A stretch of DNA of 40,950 nucleotides, taken from the NCBI GenBank assembly GCA_025453955.1, contig JALOPJ010000015.1, positions 1-40,950 of the forward strand, written 5' to 3'. The stretch's first letter is position 1. Each line of letters begins with the position of its first letter. The position numbers and the translations under genes are program-made. Below, piece by piece: positions 1-8,604 of this stretch. The notes under the pieces were generated by a model. The model worked only from the letters and a program-made list of their open reading frames with translations. It made no database searches and was not told the DNA's origin. The stretch is from Candidatus Edwardsiibacteriota bacterium (GTDB lineage Bacteria > Edwardsbacteria > AC1 > EtOH8).

Positions 1-146
1 GCCACCTCGCCCTTGCCGACCAACAATCCGACCGGTATCATGACGAACCCCACCAGGGCGCACAACGCCGACGGGATGATCATCATGTAGACCATCACCT
101 TGCCCAGGTTGAGCGGATCGAACCGCTTGATCTCGACGCGTTTCAT
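1..146 (-). CDS. Small hydrophobic membrane protein, partial (C-terminus beyond window edge)
   Basis: Reverse strand ATG at 146 reads MKRVEIKRFDPLNLGKVMVYMMIIPSALCALVGFVMIPVGLLVGKGEV..., open to the window edge, hydrophobic. Confidence 0.6.
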   Translation of the reverse strand, partial: MKRVEIKRFDPLNLGKVMVYMMIIPSALCALVGFVMIPVGLLVGKGEV

Positions 147-171
147 GCCCGTGCTCCTCCTGCGATCGTAC

Positions 172-2200
172 TCACGCCTGCCAGTTCTTCGCCTTGAAGA
201 ACTGGTCCGGTTTCACCAGGCTGATGGGGTGCCGCACCGGGTGCCGCTCCAGCTCGTTGCCGCCGCTCTTCAGCGAGAGGTAGAACTCGATCGGCCCCTC
301 CATCCCGCCGTCGACCAGGCCGAACGGCACCGCCACCTCGATCACGTCGACGAAGGCGGCCAGCGCGCCGTCGGGCCGGGGCCGGCCGTCCACCGGGACC
401 TCGACGGTGCGCGCCGCCGGGGCGCGGACGTCGATCACCACGGAGAGGTCCGGCAGCGTCGCCGGGTCCAGCAGGTGGTCGCTGCCGTCCAGCCGCAGGT
501 ACAGCCGGTGGCGGTCGTACCCGAACAGCACCGAGCGCAGCAGGCTCTGGCTGCGGTGCATGGTGCCGCCCTCGTTCCAGACGTTGTAGACGCCCGCGCC
601 CGTCCACTCGTAGAAGCTGGTCACCCTGCCGTCGATGGCCGGGGCGATCAGGTCGACCGGCTCCTGCACCAGCTGCTCCACCGGGCTGGTCTGGGCGATG
701 GGCCGGTGCAGCGCCTGCGGCACCTCCAGCCCCAGCAGCCGGTAGATCTTCTGCAGGTGCGACCGGAACAGGAAGTCGAAGTCCTCCAGGTTCTCCGACG
801 AGAAGTTGCCGCCGTACCACCAGCACCAGTCGCTGCCCTCGGCCGCGTACAGCTCGTCCCGCACCTCGGCCAGCAGCGCGGGGTCCAGCCCGTCCTCCCG
901 CCGCTCGATCTCCCGGCGGGCCGCCAGCAGCAGCTCCCAGGCCCGGTTGTCCTCGTCGCGGCCGATCCAGATGCCGAAGTCGCCGTTGATCCAGGAGCCG
1001 GGGTAGAGCCGCAAAAGCGAGCCCTCCTCGTGTTCCCGCTCCAGGTACTCGCTGAAGGTGCACGCCTTCAGCCGGGCGCTGTCCGCCAGCCCGCGGTAGA
1101 GCGCGTCCAGGAAGTCGTTGCCGTCGTTGCGGTAGAACTCCCAGCAGTTCTCGCCGTCCAGGATGATGGGCACGACGTGCCGCCCGGCCTGGGCGCCCAA
1201 CCGGCCGGCGGCCGCCTCCAGCCGGCCGACCAGGTCGCGGGCCGCCGCCCCCGGCTCCCACTCCGCGTAGGTGAAGCCGATCAGGTCGGACAGCTGGTGG
1301 TCCCGGAAGAAGATGGCCGGCTGCCCGTCGCCGCCCAGCCGGTGGGGCCGGTAGCGCAGCGACTCGTCCGGCCGCGAGCCGCCGTCCAGGCTGTGCTGCA
1401 GGATGGCGTCGTCGGTGGCCAGCCAGCTGACGCCGGCCCCGGCCAGCAGCGCCACCGTCGCCTCGCTGACGCTGCCCTCCGACGGCCAGATGCCGGCGGG
1501 CCGCTGCCCCATCAGCTCCCCCACCCGGTCCAGCCCCCGCTCGACCTGGGCCCGGGCGTCGCCGGGATAGGCGAACCGCTCCGGCAGCGGCGCGCCGGGC
1601 ATGCAGCGCCGCGCCTCGTCCGAATCGCACAGCAGCGGCAGGATCGGATGATAGTAGGGCGTGGCCGACACCTCGATCAGGCCGGCGCGCTGGGCCTCGC
1701 GGTAGGCCGGGACCACCGAGCGGACGATCTCCGCCTGCTGCTCCAGCAGCGCCGCCTTGTCCTCCTCCGAGAACCCCCGGCCCTGCCCGACCAGCCCCCG
1801 CAGCGCCGGCCGCGCGGCGACGTGGGAGGGGTCGGTCCAGCAGAGGTTGAACCACACCTGCAGGTCGCGCAAGTCGGCGGCGCTGAACCGCCGCGCGATG
1901 GCCGGCAGGTCGGCGTCGCGGAAGTTGAACCCCCGTTTCTGCAGCAGCTCCCGGTAGCGCTGGTGCGGCTCGATCATGGTCCGCCAGTTGGCCATGAAGA
2001 AGTCCCGCAGCACCAGGCAGCGCTGGGCCTCGGTCAGGCCGTCGGCCGGGCCCGGGGTGCGCCGTCGCCAGCCGGGGCATGTCGGCGTAGTCCTTGAGCG
2101 CGTGCAGCCGCACCCACGGCAGGCGAAAAGCCCTGTTATCGGGGACCCGATAACAGGGCTGGTGCATGTGCCAGAGGATGGCGACGTTCAGCCGGTTCAT
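172..2200 (-). pseudogene. Glycoside hydrolase family 57 (alpha-amylase/mannosidase type), reading frame disrupted by an apparent out-of-frame internal deletion
   Basis: N-terminus MNRLNVAILWHMHQPCYRVPDNRAFRLPWVRLHALKDYADM in one frame (ATG 2200); remainder ...GLTEAQRCLVLRDFFMANWRTMIEPHQRYRELL... to stop at 172 in another frame; frames switch near 2045-2075. Confidence 0.8.
2129..2160. repeat. Perfect 15-bp inverted repeat with 2-nt centre inside GH57 5' coding region
   Basis: AGCCCTGTTATCGGG-GA-CCCGATAACAGGGCT. Confidence 0.95.
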
Positions 2201-2222
2201 GCGGCCTGGCCGGTCGCTGCGG

Positions 2223-2894
2223 TCATGACGGGGGCAGCATCGCCAGCTGGGCCTTGGCCTGCTGCGCCGCCGCCGTCTGGGCGTAGCCGTCGATCACCGT
2301 CCGGTAGGCCGCGCGGGCCTTGTCGGGCAGCTGCGCGGCCCCGAAGCAGCGGCCGGCCGCCAGCAGGGCCTCGGAGGCCAGGAACTGCTCCTTGGGGTGC
2401 GTGCGGGCGAATGCCGCGTACCCCTCGCCGGCCGCGGCGAAATCGCCCTTCTGCTCGTCGCAGGAGGCCAACCCGCTGACGGCGGCGTACAACACCAGCG
2501 TGTTGGACGTCCCGGCCTTGACGCAGCGCTGGTAGTGCTGCCGGGCCTCGTCGAACTTGCCCTGCCGGTACTTCAGGTTGCCCAGGTTGACCAGCGCCTC
2601 CCTGGCCGCCGAGGACGAACCGTAGCGCTTGATGATCTCGGCGAAGCCCTGCTCCGCCTGGTCGAACTGCCCGCTGTACAGCGCCCCGTTGACCGACGAC
2701 AGGAGCACGCTGGCCTCCCGTTCGCTCTTGGCCCGGCTCTGGCCGATCAGGGCCGCGCCGATGGTGACGATCAGCAGCGCGACCGCGACGGCCGCGGCCT
2801 CGGTGGCGTGCCGCTTCAGGAAACCGGCGGCGCCGATCAGGGTTTCGGAGAACTCGTCGTGCTTGAGCGTTTGCTTGCTGACTTGGTGCGACAC
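2223..2894 (-). CDS. Single-TM tetratricopeptide-repeat protein (YfgM-like)
   Basis: N-terminal TM helix AAAVAVALLIVTIGAALIG followed by TPR-like repeats (YSGQFDQAEQGFAEIIKRYG..., YRQGKFDEARQHYQRCVK). Confidence 0.75.
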   Translation of the reverse strand: MSHQVSKQTLKHDEFSETLIGAAGFLKRHATEAAAVAVALLIVTIGAALIGQSRAKSEREASVLLSSVNGALYSGQFDQAEQGFAEIIKRYGSSSAAREALVNLGNLKYRQGKFDEARQHYQRCVKAGTSNTLVLYAAVSGLASCDEQKGDFAAAGEGYAAFARTHPKEQFLASEALLAAGRCFGAAQLPDKARAAYRTVIDGYAQTAAAQQAKAQLAMLPPS

Positions 2895-2931
2895 AGGGGC
2901 CCCTTTCCAGCTGAATCTGCGGTGAATGGTA

Positions 2932-2961
2932 ATTATACGCTACCGGCCGGGCGCCTGTCAA
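2932..2961 (-). promoter_or_regulatory. sigma70-type promoter for the TPR gene
   Basis: Reverse strand TTGACA-N18-TATAAT (exact consensus hexamers). Confidence 0.8.
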
Positions 2962-2967
2962 GCGTTG

Positions 2968-4770
2968 TCAGAACGCCTCGCCCCAGGCCACCACCACCCG
3001 CCAGTCGCGGAGATGGTCCGCCCGCGACCAGGGCGCGGCCAGGTCGAGGCGGGCCGCGCCGAACGGCAGCAGGTACCGCGCCCCCCACCCGGGGCTGCCG
3101 ACCGCCTGGCCGAGCGAGACCGCGCCGAAACTGCCGTTGCTGACGAATCCGGCGTCCCCGAACAGCACCAGCCGCCAGTTGCGGTGGACCCGCAGCCGGA
3201 ACTCCAGGTTGACCATCGCCATCTTGTCGCCGCCCAGCGGGTACCCGGCGGCGTCGACCGGGCCCACCCGTCCCAGCGCGAATCCCCGCAGCGAGGTGGG
3301 CCCTCCCAGCACGTATTTCTGGTAGACCGGCACGGCGTGGCGCCGCGACCAGTCGCCGATGATCCCCAGCCGCACCCGGGCCGCCAGCGCCGCCGGGCGC
3401 GCCGCCGAGCCGGCCATCATGGTCGCGGTGAGGTTGAGGCGCTGGTAGGTGTCGATCCCGCCCAGCAGGCCGCCGGAGTACTCGGTCTCCAGCTCGCCCC
3501 GCAGGCCCCGCACCGGATTGACCGGATCGAGCGTCCGCTCGTAGCCCGCCAGCACGGCGACCGCGCGGTGCCCGCGGTACCCCATGGTGTCGGCGGTGCG
3601 CTCCTGCCCGGACCACCCGGGCGACAGCTTCAGCCACTCCTGCCGCCAGGTCGTCGCCAGCGAGAGATACCGGCCCAACGAGCGGTCCGAACGCACCAGG
3701 CCGCCCACGGTCTGGAGCCGGTAATCGGTGTAGGCCGGCCGGATATCGTCGTAGTACGCCCGGGCCTGCAGCGGCCAACGTTGCCCCAGCGTCCACGGCA
3801 GCCGCATCCCGGCCTGGGCCAGCCCCCGCACCAGCTTGACCCGGGACCACAGCTGGAATGCGACCTGGCCCGAGAGGTCGGCGGAACCGCCGCTGCCGTC
3901 CAGGTTGCGGTCCGCCCAGCGGGTGGTGACGCGGAAGGCATCGCCGCTGCCGTAGCCGAACCCCGTCTCGAAACGCCGGCGCGGCCGCTCGCGCACCCGC
4001 ACCGACAGGTCGATCAGCCTGCCGTCCGGCTGCAGGGAGCCGGGCTCGATCTCGACCTGGCGGAACAGGTCCGTGGCCATCAGCTGGGCGCGGCTCTTCT
4101 CCAGCTCTCGATTGCTGAACAGGTCGCCGCCGCTGACGGTCAGTTCCCGCAGCACCGCCGTGTTCCCGACCGTGCGGTTGCCCTCGACAGCGATCCGTCC
4201 GATCCGCACCGGATCGCCCTCCCTGATCTGGAACGTCACGCGGACCGACCGGTCCCCGCCGATCTCGGCATGGTGTCCGGTCTCGGCGTAGATCATGCCA
4301 TAGTCGGCGTAGAGCAGCATCAGCTCGAAGTCGTCCTGGCCCAGCGCCGCCGGATCGTAGGGCCCGCCGGGCCGGGTCCGCACCGCCCGCCCCAGCGTCG
4401 TGTCCGCCAGCCGGGTGTTGCCGGCGAACTCGACCGCCGAAACCAGGTACCGCCCCCCTTCGGCGATCGTCACGTCCACCGCGACGACGGCCTGCGTGGT
4501 GTCGGTGCGGAGCCGGTGCGCGGCCGAATAGTCGGGGAATCCCTGCCGGCGGTAGAACTCCTCGATCCTGGCCAGTCCCGCCAGCAGCGTGTCCCGGTCG
4601 AACCGCCCGCCCGGCCACTGCAGGCGCATGACCTTGCGCAGCTGGCGTTCGGTGCGGAACCGGTTCCCGGCAAAGCCGACGTCCGGGCCGGAGGCCGCGG
4701 ACAGGGCGCCACCGAGCAGGCAGCAGCACAGCGCGAGGCGGAACGCCGCGATGCGGCTCTGGGCGATCAT
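2968..4770 (-). CDS. Omp85/BamA-TamA family outer-membrane protein with POTRA-like N-terminus
   Basis: Signal peptide, POTRA-like repeats, C-terminal barrel with Y(V)LGGPTSLRGF motif; ATGA overlap with upstream gene. Confidence 0.85.
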   Translation of the reverse strand: MIAQSRIAAFRLALCCCLLGGALSAASGPDVGFAGNRFRTERQLRKVMRLQWPGGRFDRDTLLAGLARIEEFYRRQGFPDYSAAHRLRTDTTQAVVAVDVTIAEGGRYLVSAVEFAGNTRLADTTLGRAVRTRPGGPYDPAALGQDDFELMLLYADYGMIYAETGHHAEIGGDRSVRVTFQIREGDPVRIGRIAVEGNRTVGNTAVLRELTVSGGDLFSNRELEKSRAQLMATDLFRQVEIEPGSLQPDGRLIDLSVRVRERPRRRFETGFGYGSGDAFRVTTRWADRNLDGSGGSADLSGQVAFQLWSRVKLVRGLAQAGMRLPWTLGQRWPLQARAYYDDIRPAYTDYRLQTVGGLVRSDRSLGRYLSLATTWRQEWLKLSPGWSGQERTADTMGYRGHRAVAVLAGYERTLDPVNPVRGLRGELETEYSGGLLGGIDTYQRLNLTATMMAGSAARPAALAARVRLGIIGDWSRRHAVPVYQKYVLGGPTSLRGFALGRVGPVDAAGYPLGGDKMAMVNLEFRLRVHRNWRLVLFGDAGFVSNGSFGAVSLGQAVGSPGWGARYLLPFGAARLDLAAPWSRADHLRDWRVVVAWGEAF

Positions 4771-7568
4771 AGGTCGAGCCCGAAGGACAGGTACACCTGC
4801 TGGGACGACGGTTCGACGAGCGTCACGGCATAACCCAGCATCAGGCGGGCCGGCACCGCGTAACTGAAGATCCAGTCGCTGCGCAGTTCTGCGCCGGCGC
4901 TGCGGTGGGGGTCATCGAACGACAGCGGCCGGCCGGCCAGATGCGGGATCCCCGTCTCGGCGAACAGGGCCCCGTGCAGCACCTTGAGGTAGATCGGCCA
5001 GGTCGAGACGCCCCGTTCGATGCGCACCAGTGGGAAGCGGTACTCCACGGTGACGCAGGCCAGGTGCGACAGGGTGCTGAAACCGTCGTCCGCGAAACCT
5101 CGCAGCTCGAAGGCGGGATAGTCGTCGAAATGCCCGATCCGCCCTGCCCGCCAGGTCCCGATCCTGCCGTCCAGCATCAGCACGTGGTGCCGGAACGGCG
5201 TCGGCAGGTACTCGCGCCAGCGGGCCCAGGCCGCGGTCTGGTCGAGATCGCTGCCCAGCCAGCCGCGGTAGAACTCCGCCTGGGCGTACAGCTGGCGGCC
5301 GTGCTCCGGGCTGATCGAGAAGCCGTATCGGCGAGCGTCCCCGTACGAGCAGGAGACGGCCAGCCGGGACAGGTGGCCGGTCCAAGGGTCGGGACGATAC
5401 TGCCGGTACCGTTCCGGCACCTCCCAGACGAGCGCGCTCGAGCGCTGGTGGCGGTAGGCGACCGCGGGTGTCACCGAGCACCACGTCCTCCGCAGGGTGT
5501 ACGATGCGCCCAATTCCTGCGTCTGCTCCCGTTCCCAGTACGTCCCGATCGCGATATTGCCTGACCGGACGCTGCGCGCGTTCGCCATGTCCGAGAGCGA
5601 CAGCGCCAGGGTCACCGGCCAGCGGGCGTCGCTGACCGCCAGCGAGTACGATGGCCGCTCCGTGGACCCGCTGTACCCGGCCGACGCCGAATAGTTGATC
5701 TGCGTCAGGGCGTCCGATCCCATGCACATGATCCCCAGCGCTCCCCTGCGCTCATCGGCGAACACCGCCGGCAGCCAGAAGTACGGCGCCAGCGAGGCCA
5801 GCGGACGGTAGGCGGACACGGGATACCGTTCCCGTATCGTATCGGGGACCTCGTCCGGCAGCGTGTCGACGAACGGCGCGGCGACGGCGACGTCCTCCGG
5901 TCCGCCGCCGACAGCGGCCACGTCCCAGCCTCCGGCCGACAGGTCGAGGAAACGCACCACGCCGTCGCAGGGGGCCGGCGCCAGCGCCCCGCCCACAGAG
6001 TTGGTCACCTGGTGAAGCGCCCCGGCGTCGACATCGTGCCGGAACACGTTCCAGACCCCGGTGCGGTCCGAGGCGAAGTACAGCGACCGGCCATCCGCCG
6101 ACCAGGCCGGCGCCAGGTCCTGGGCCCGGTCGACGGTCAGCGGCCGGAACGCCCCCGTCGCCGCGTCGCACAGGTAGACGTCGTGGTACCCGCCATCGCA
6201 CCAGACCGACACCGCCACGGTCGCGCCGTCGGGCGACCATGCCGGGTGGCTGTAGCGCGCTCCGGCGTCGTAGGGCGTCAGCAGCGTGACGGCCGCCGAC
6301 GCGACATCGTATCTGGCCAGCGCGTTGGCCCCCAGCCGGTCGGCCACGAACAGGATCGCGCAGCCATCCGGCGACCAGGCCGGGTCGTGGGCCCGCAGGC
6401 CGCGGGTCAGCCGCCGCATCCGCCCGGAGGGCACCGCGACCTGGTACAGGTCGCTGCGATACGAGCCGTCCGCCGTGTACTCCCGCCTCCCCGCCGCGAT
6501 CCGCGTGCCGTCGGGCGAGAAGGATATGGCGCCGGCGAAGATGCCCTCCCGCAGGGTCCGCACCTCGCCGCTCCGTCCATCGCGCAGCTTCAGCGCCGGG
6601 AACTCGTCGCCGCTGCTCCCGATCCACGCCAGCCAGCGGCCGTCGCGCGACGCAGCCAGCTGCGATTTCTCGAATCCCGTCGCCGTCAGCCGTTCCGCCG
6701 CCGGCCACGGCACCCCCCGGATCGAGTCGGCCTGCCGCCGGTAATCCGCCAGCGCCTGCTCCTGCCATTGCCGCCACAGCTGCGGGAACGACCGGCCGTA
6801 CACGTCCCGGGCGACCCAGTTGTGCAGGAACGGCACCGCCAGCCGGCTGTGCCGGCGCTGGTAGCGCGCGATCGCGCCCCATCCGTAGCGCCGGCCGAGG
6901 TACTGGTGGAACTTCCCGCCGAACAGGTAGGGCGCATCGGCCGGCCAGTGGGGCGAGAACACCGCGGCCCGGTCGAGCGGCAGCCAGCGGCCCGCGGCCG
7001 CGAACGTCCGCAGCACGCCGTCGTAGTAGGCGCCGCGGTTGCGGCCGAATGGTGTGATTTCCGTCTCGGCGTGCACCGCCAGGCCCTCGATCAGGTGCAG
7101 CGGCTGGACGGCGTTGGGCAGGTACAGCCTGCCGAACACCGCGGCCAGGCCCGCCGGGAAACCGTCGAGCATGCCCAGCTGCAGGATGTGCGCATACTCG
7201 TGGAGCAGCACCTCATCCAGCCAGTCCCCATAGTTGCCGGGGCAGCCCGCCGGCGGGTTGAGCCGCAGGGCGATAATGGGATGGGGCAGCGTCGTCGCCA
7301 GCGCGTTGGCCTCGTCGTTGTGGTCGGTGACGACCACGGTGGTCGGCCGGTCGGGCCGCCATTTCAGGAACGGCACCAGCCGCCGATGCGCGACCTCCGC
7401 CTTGTCGGCGACGAGCTGGGCGACGCTGTCCTGGCCGTCTCCGAACAGCACGGTGAAATGGGGCGTCGCCAGCCGACGCCACCGCACGCCGGTCGGGGCG
7501 AAGCCCAGGTCCTGGGCCGCCAGCGGCGCCAGCGGCAGCATCAGCAGTATCACGATCGCGCGGCGCAT
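4767..7568 (-). CDS. Gluzincin-like metallopeptidase + TolB-like beta-propeller + C-terminal Omp85/surface-antigen-like barrel
   Basis: Signal peptide MRRAIVILLMLPLAPLAAQ; HEYAH (HExxH) with downstream EGLAVHAE; WSPDG/ASRDG propeller repeats; C-terminal ELRGFADDGFS...VEYRFPLVRIERG. Confidence 0.8.
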   Translation of the reverse strand: MRRAIVILLMLPLAPLAAQDLGFAPTGVRWRRLATPHFTVLFGDGQDSVAQLVADKAEVAHRRLVPFLKWRPDRPTTVVVTDHNDEANALATTLPHPIIALRLNPPAGCPGNYGDWLDEVLLHEYAHILQLGMLDGFPAGLAAVFGRLYLPNAVQPLHLIEGLAVHAETEITPFGRNRGAYYDGVLRTFAAAGRWLPLDRAAVFSPHWPADAPYLFGGKFHQYLGRRYGWGAIARYQRRHSRLAVPFLHNWVARDVYGRSFPQLWRQWQEQALADYRRQADSIRGVPWPAAERLTATGFEKSQLAASRDGRWLAWIGSSGDEFPALKLRDGRSGEVRTLREGIFAGAISFSPDGTRIAAGRREYTADGSYRSDLYQVAVPSGRMRRLTRGLRAHDPAWSPDGCAILFVADRLGANALARYDVASAAVTLLTPYDAGARYSHPAWSPDGATVAVSVWCDGGYHDVYLCDAATGAFRPLTVDRAQDLAPAWSADGRSLYFASDRTGVWNVFRHDVDAGALHQVTNSVGGALAPAPCDGVVRFLDLSAGGWDVAAVGGGPEDVAVAAPFVDTLPDEVPDTIRERYPVSAYRPLASLAPYFWLPAVFADERRGALGIMCMGSDALTQINYSASAGYSGSTERPSYSLAVSDARWPVTLALSLSDMANARSVRSGNIAIGTYWEREQTQELGASYTLRRTWCSVTPAVAYRHQRSSALVWEVPERYRQYRPDPWTGHLSRLAVSCSYGDARRYGFSISPEHGRQLYAQAEFYRGWLGSDLDQTAAWARWREYLPTPFRHHVLMLDGRIGTWRAGRIGHFDDYPAFELRGFADDGFSTLSHLACVTVEYRFPLVRIERGVSTWPIYLKVLHGALFAETGIPHLAGRPLSFDDPHRSAGAELRSDWIFSYAVPARLMLGYAVTLVEPSSQQVYLSFGLDL

Positions 7569-7574
7569 CGGTAT

Positions 7575-7603
7575 ATGATAGCCGAACGGCGCGGGTTTGT
7601 CAA
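7575..7603 (-). promoter_or_regulatory. Promoter of 4767..7568, apparently leaderless
   Basis: Reverse strand TTGACA-N17-TATCAT; -10 ends 6 nt before the ATG. Confidence 0.75.
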
Positions 7604-7621
7604 CGGGATCGGCCGGGCCGG

Positions 7622-7650
7622 TTGACGGCGGCGCCGTTTTGTAGTATAGT
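7622..7650 (+). promoter_or_regulatory. Promoter of 7657..8523, apparently leaderless
   Basis: TTGACG-N17-TATAGT; -10 ends 6 nt before the ATG. Confidence 0.75.
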
Positions 7651-7656
7651 TGCACC

Positions 7657-8523
7657 ATGAAGACGCTCGTCCCCTCCGATATCACCGACTACCGGCTGCT
7701 GGATTCGGGCCGCGGGCTCAAGCTGGAGTCCTGGTCCGGGTACGTGCTGTCGCGGCCCGATCCCAACGCGGTGTGGGAGCCGCGCCGGCCGGAGTCCGAC
7801 TGGCGCCGGGCCCAGGCCGTGTTCCAGAAGACCGCGCACCAGGGCGCCAGGAACTGGATCGTGCGCGCCCCCCCGCCCCGCGACTGGCGGTTCGGATTCC
7901 GCGACCTGCGCTGCGAATTGCAGCTGACGCCGTTCAAGCATACCGGGATCTTTCCGGAGCAGGCGGCCAATTGGGACTGGTTCGCGGGCTTGATCAAGGG
8001 CTCGCAGGAGCAGCCATCGGTGCTGAATCTGTTCGGCTACACCGGCGCCGCCACGCTGGCGGCCGCCGCGGCCGGCGCCAAGGTCTGCCACGTCGACGCC
8101 TCCAAGCCGGCGCTGACCTGGGCCAACCGCAACCAGCAGCTTTCAGGATTAAGCGGTGCGCCGGTGCGCTGGATCCTGGACGATTGCCAGAAATTCGTCA
8201 AGCGCGAGCAGGCCCGCGGCGCACGCTACGACGCGGTGATCATGGACCCGCCGGCCTTCGGCCGCGATCCCCAGGGCAGGGTGTTCAAGTTCGAGGACGA
8301 TGTGCCGCGCCTGCTGCGGTCGTGCCGGGACCTGCTGGCCGACCGGCCGCTGTTCTTCCTGGTCAACGGCTACGCCATGGGCTATTCGGCGACCGTGCTG
8401 CGGAACATGCTGGCGGAGATCCTGCCCAGCGACCGGGTCGAGTGCGGGGAGCTGCAGCTGCGGGAGGACGGCGGCGGCCGCTGCCTGCCCTGCAGCGTGT
8501 TCGCCCGCTATCCCGCGGACTGA
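7657..8523 (+). CDS. Class I SAM-dependent rRNA methyltransferase (RlmI/RlmK-like)
   Basis: VLNLFGYTGAATLAAAAAGAKVCHVDASKPALTWANRN (SAM-binding motif) and YDAVIMDPPAFGR (catalytic DPPxF). Confidence 0.85.
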   Translation: MKTLVPSDITDYRLLDSGRGLKLESWSGYVLSRPDPNAVWEPRRPESDWRRAQAVFQKTAHQGARNWIVRAPPPRDWRFGFRDLRCELQLTPFKHTGIFPEQAANWDWFAGLIKGSQEQPSVLNLFGYTGAATLAAAAAGAKVCHVDASKPALTWANRNQQLSGLSGAPVRWILDDCQKFVKREQARGARYDAVIMDPPAFGRDPQGRVFKFEDDVPRLLRSCRDLLADRPLFFLVNGYAMGYSATVLRNMLAEILPSDRVECGELQLREDGGGRCLPCSVFARYPAD

Positions 8524-8544
8524 TCGCGACTCTTCGAAAGCACG

Positions 8545-8572
8545 ATAGGCGAGGTCAGATGACCTCGCCTAT
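8545..8572. terminator. Bidirectional hairpin terminator between convergent genes
   Basis: ATAGGCGAGGTC-AGAT-GACCTCGCCTAT, no long T tract. Confidence 0.7.
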
Positions 8573-8604
8573 TCTCGCGCCTCGGGGATACGGCCCGATG
8601 TGCC

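Noticed and set aside
100-2097. Long plus-strand ORF (665 aa) and similar long opposite-strand ORFs (2926..4833 +, 10367..12130 +, 14486..16795 +, 22270..24069 +, 36379..38538 +)
   Set aside because: Arg/Pro/Gln/Val-rich low-complexity shadow ORFs antisense to clear coding genes; produced by high GC codon bias
172-2200. Programmed ribosomal frameshift in GH57
   Set aside because: No slippery heptamer seen, and protein sequence is missing at the junction, which frameshifting would not explain
2197-2961. Overlapping minus ORFs in alternative frames (e.g. 2197..2961, 2933..4729, 8555..9580, 10485..11987, 14913..16394)
   Set aside because: G/R/A-rich out-of-frame translations of genes with recognisable families in the other frame
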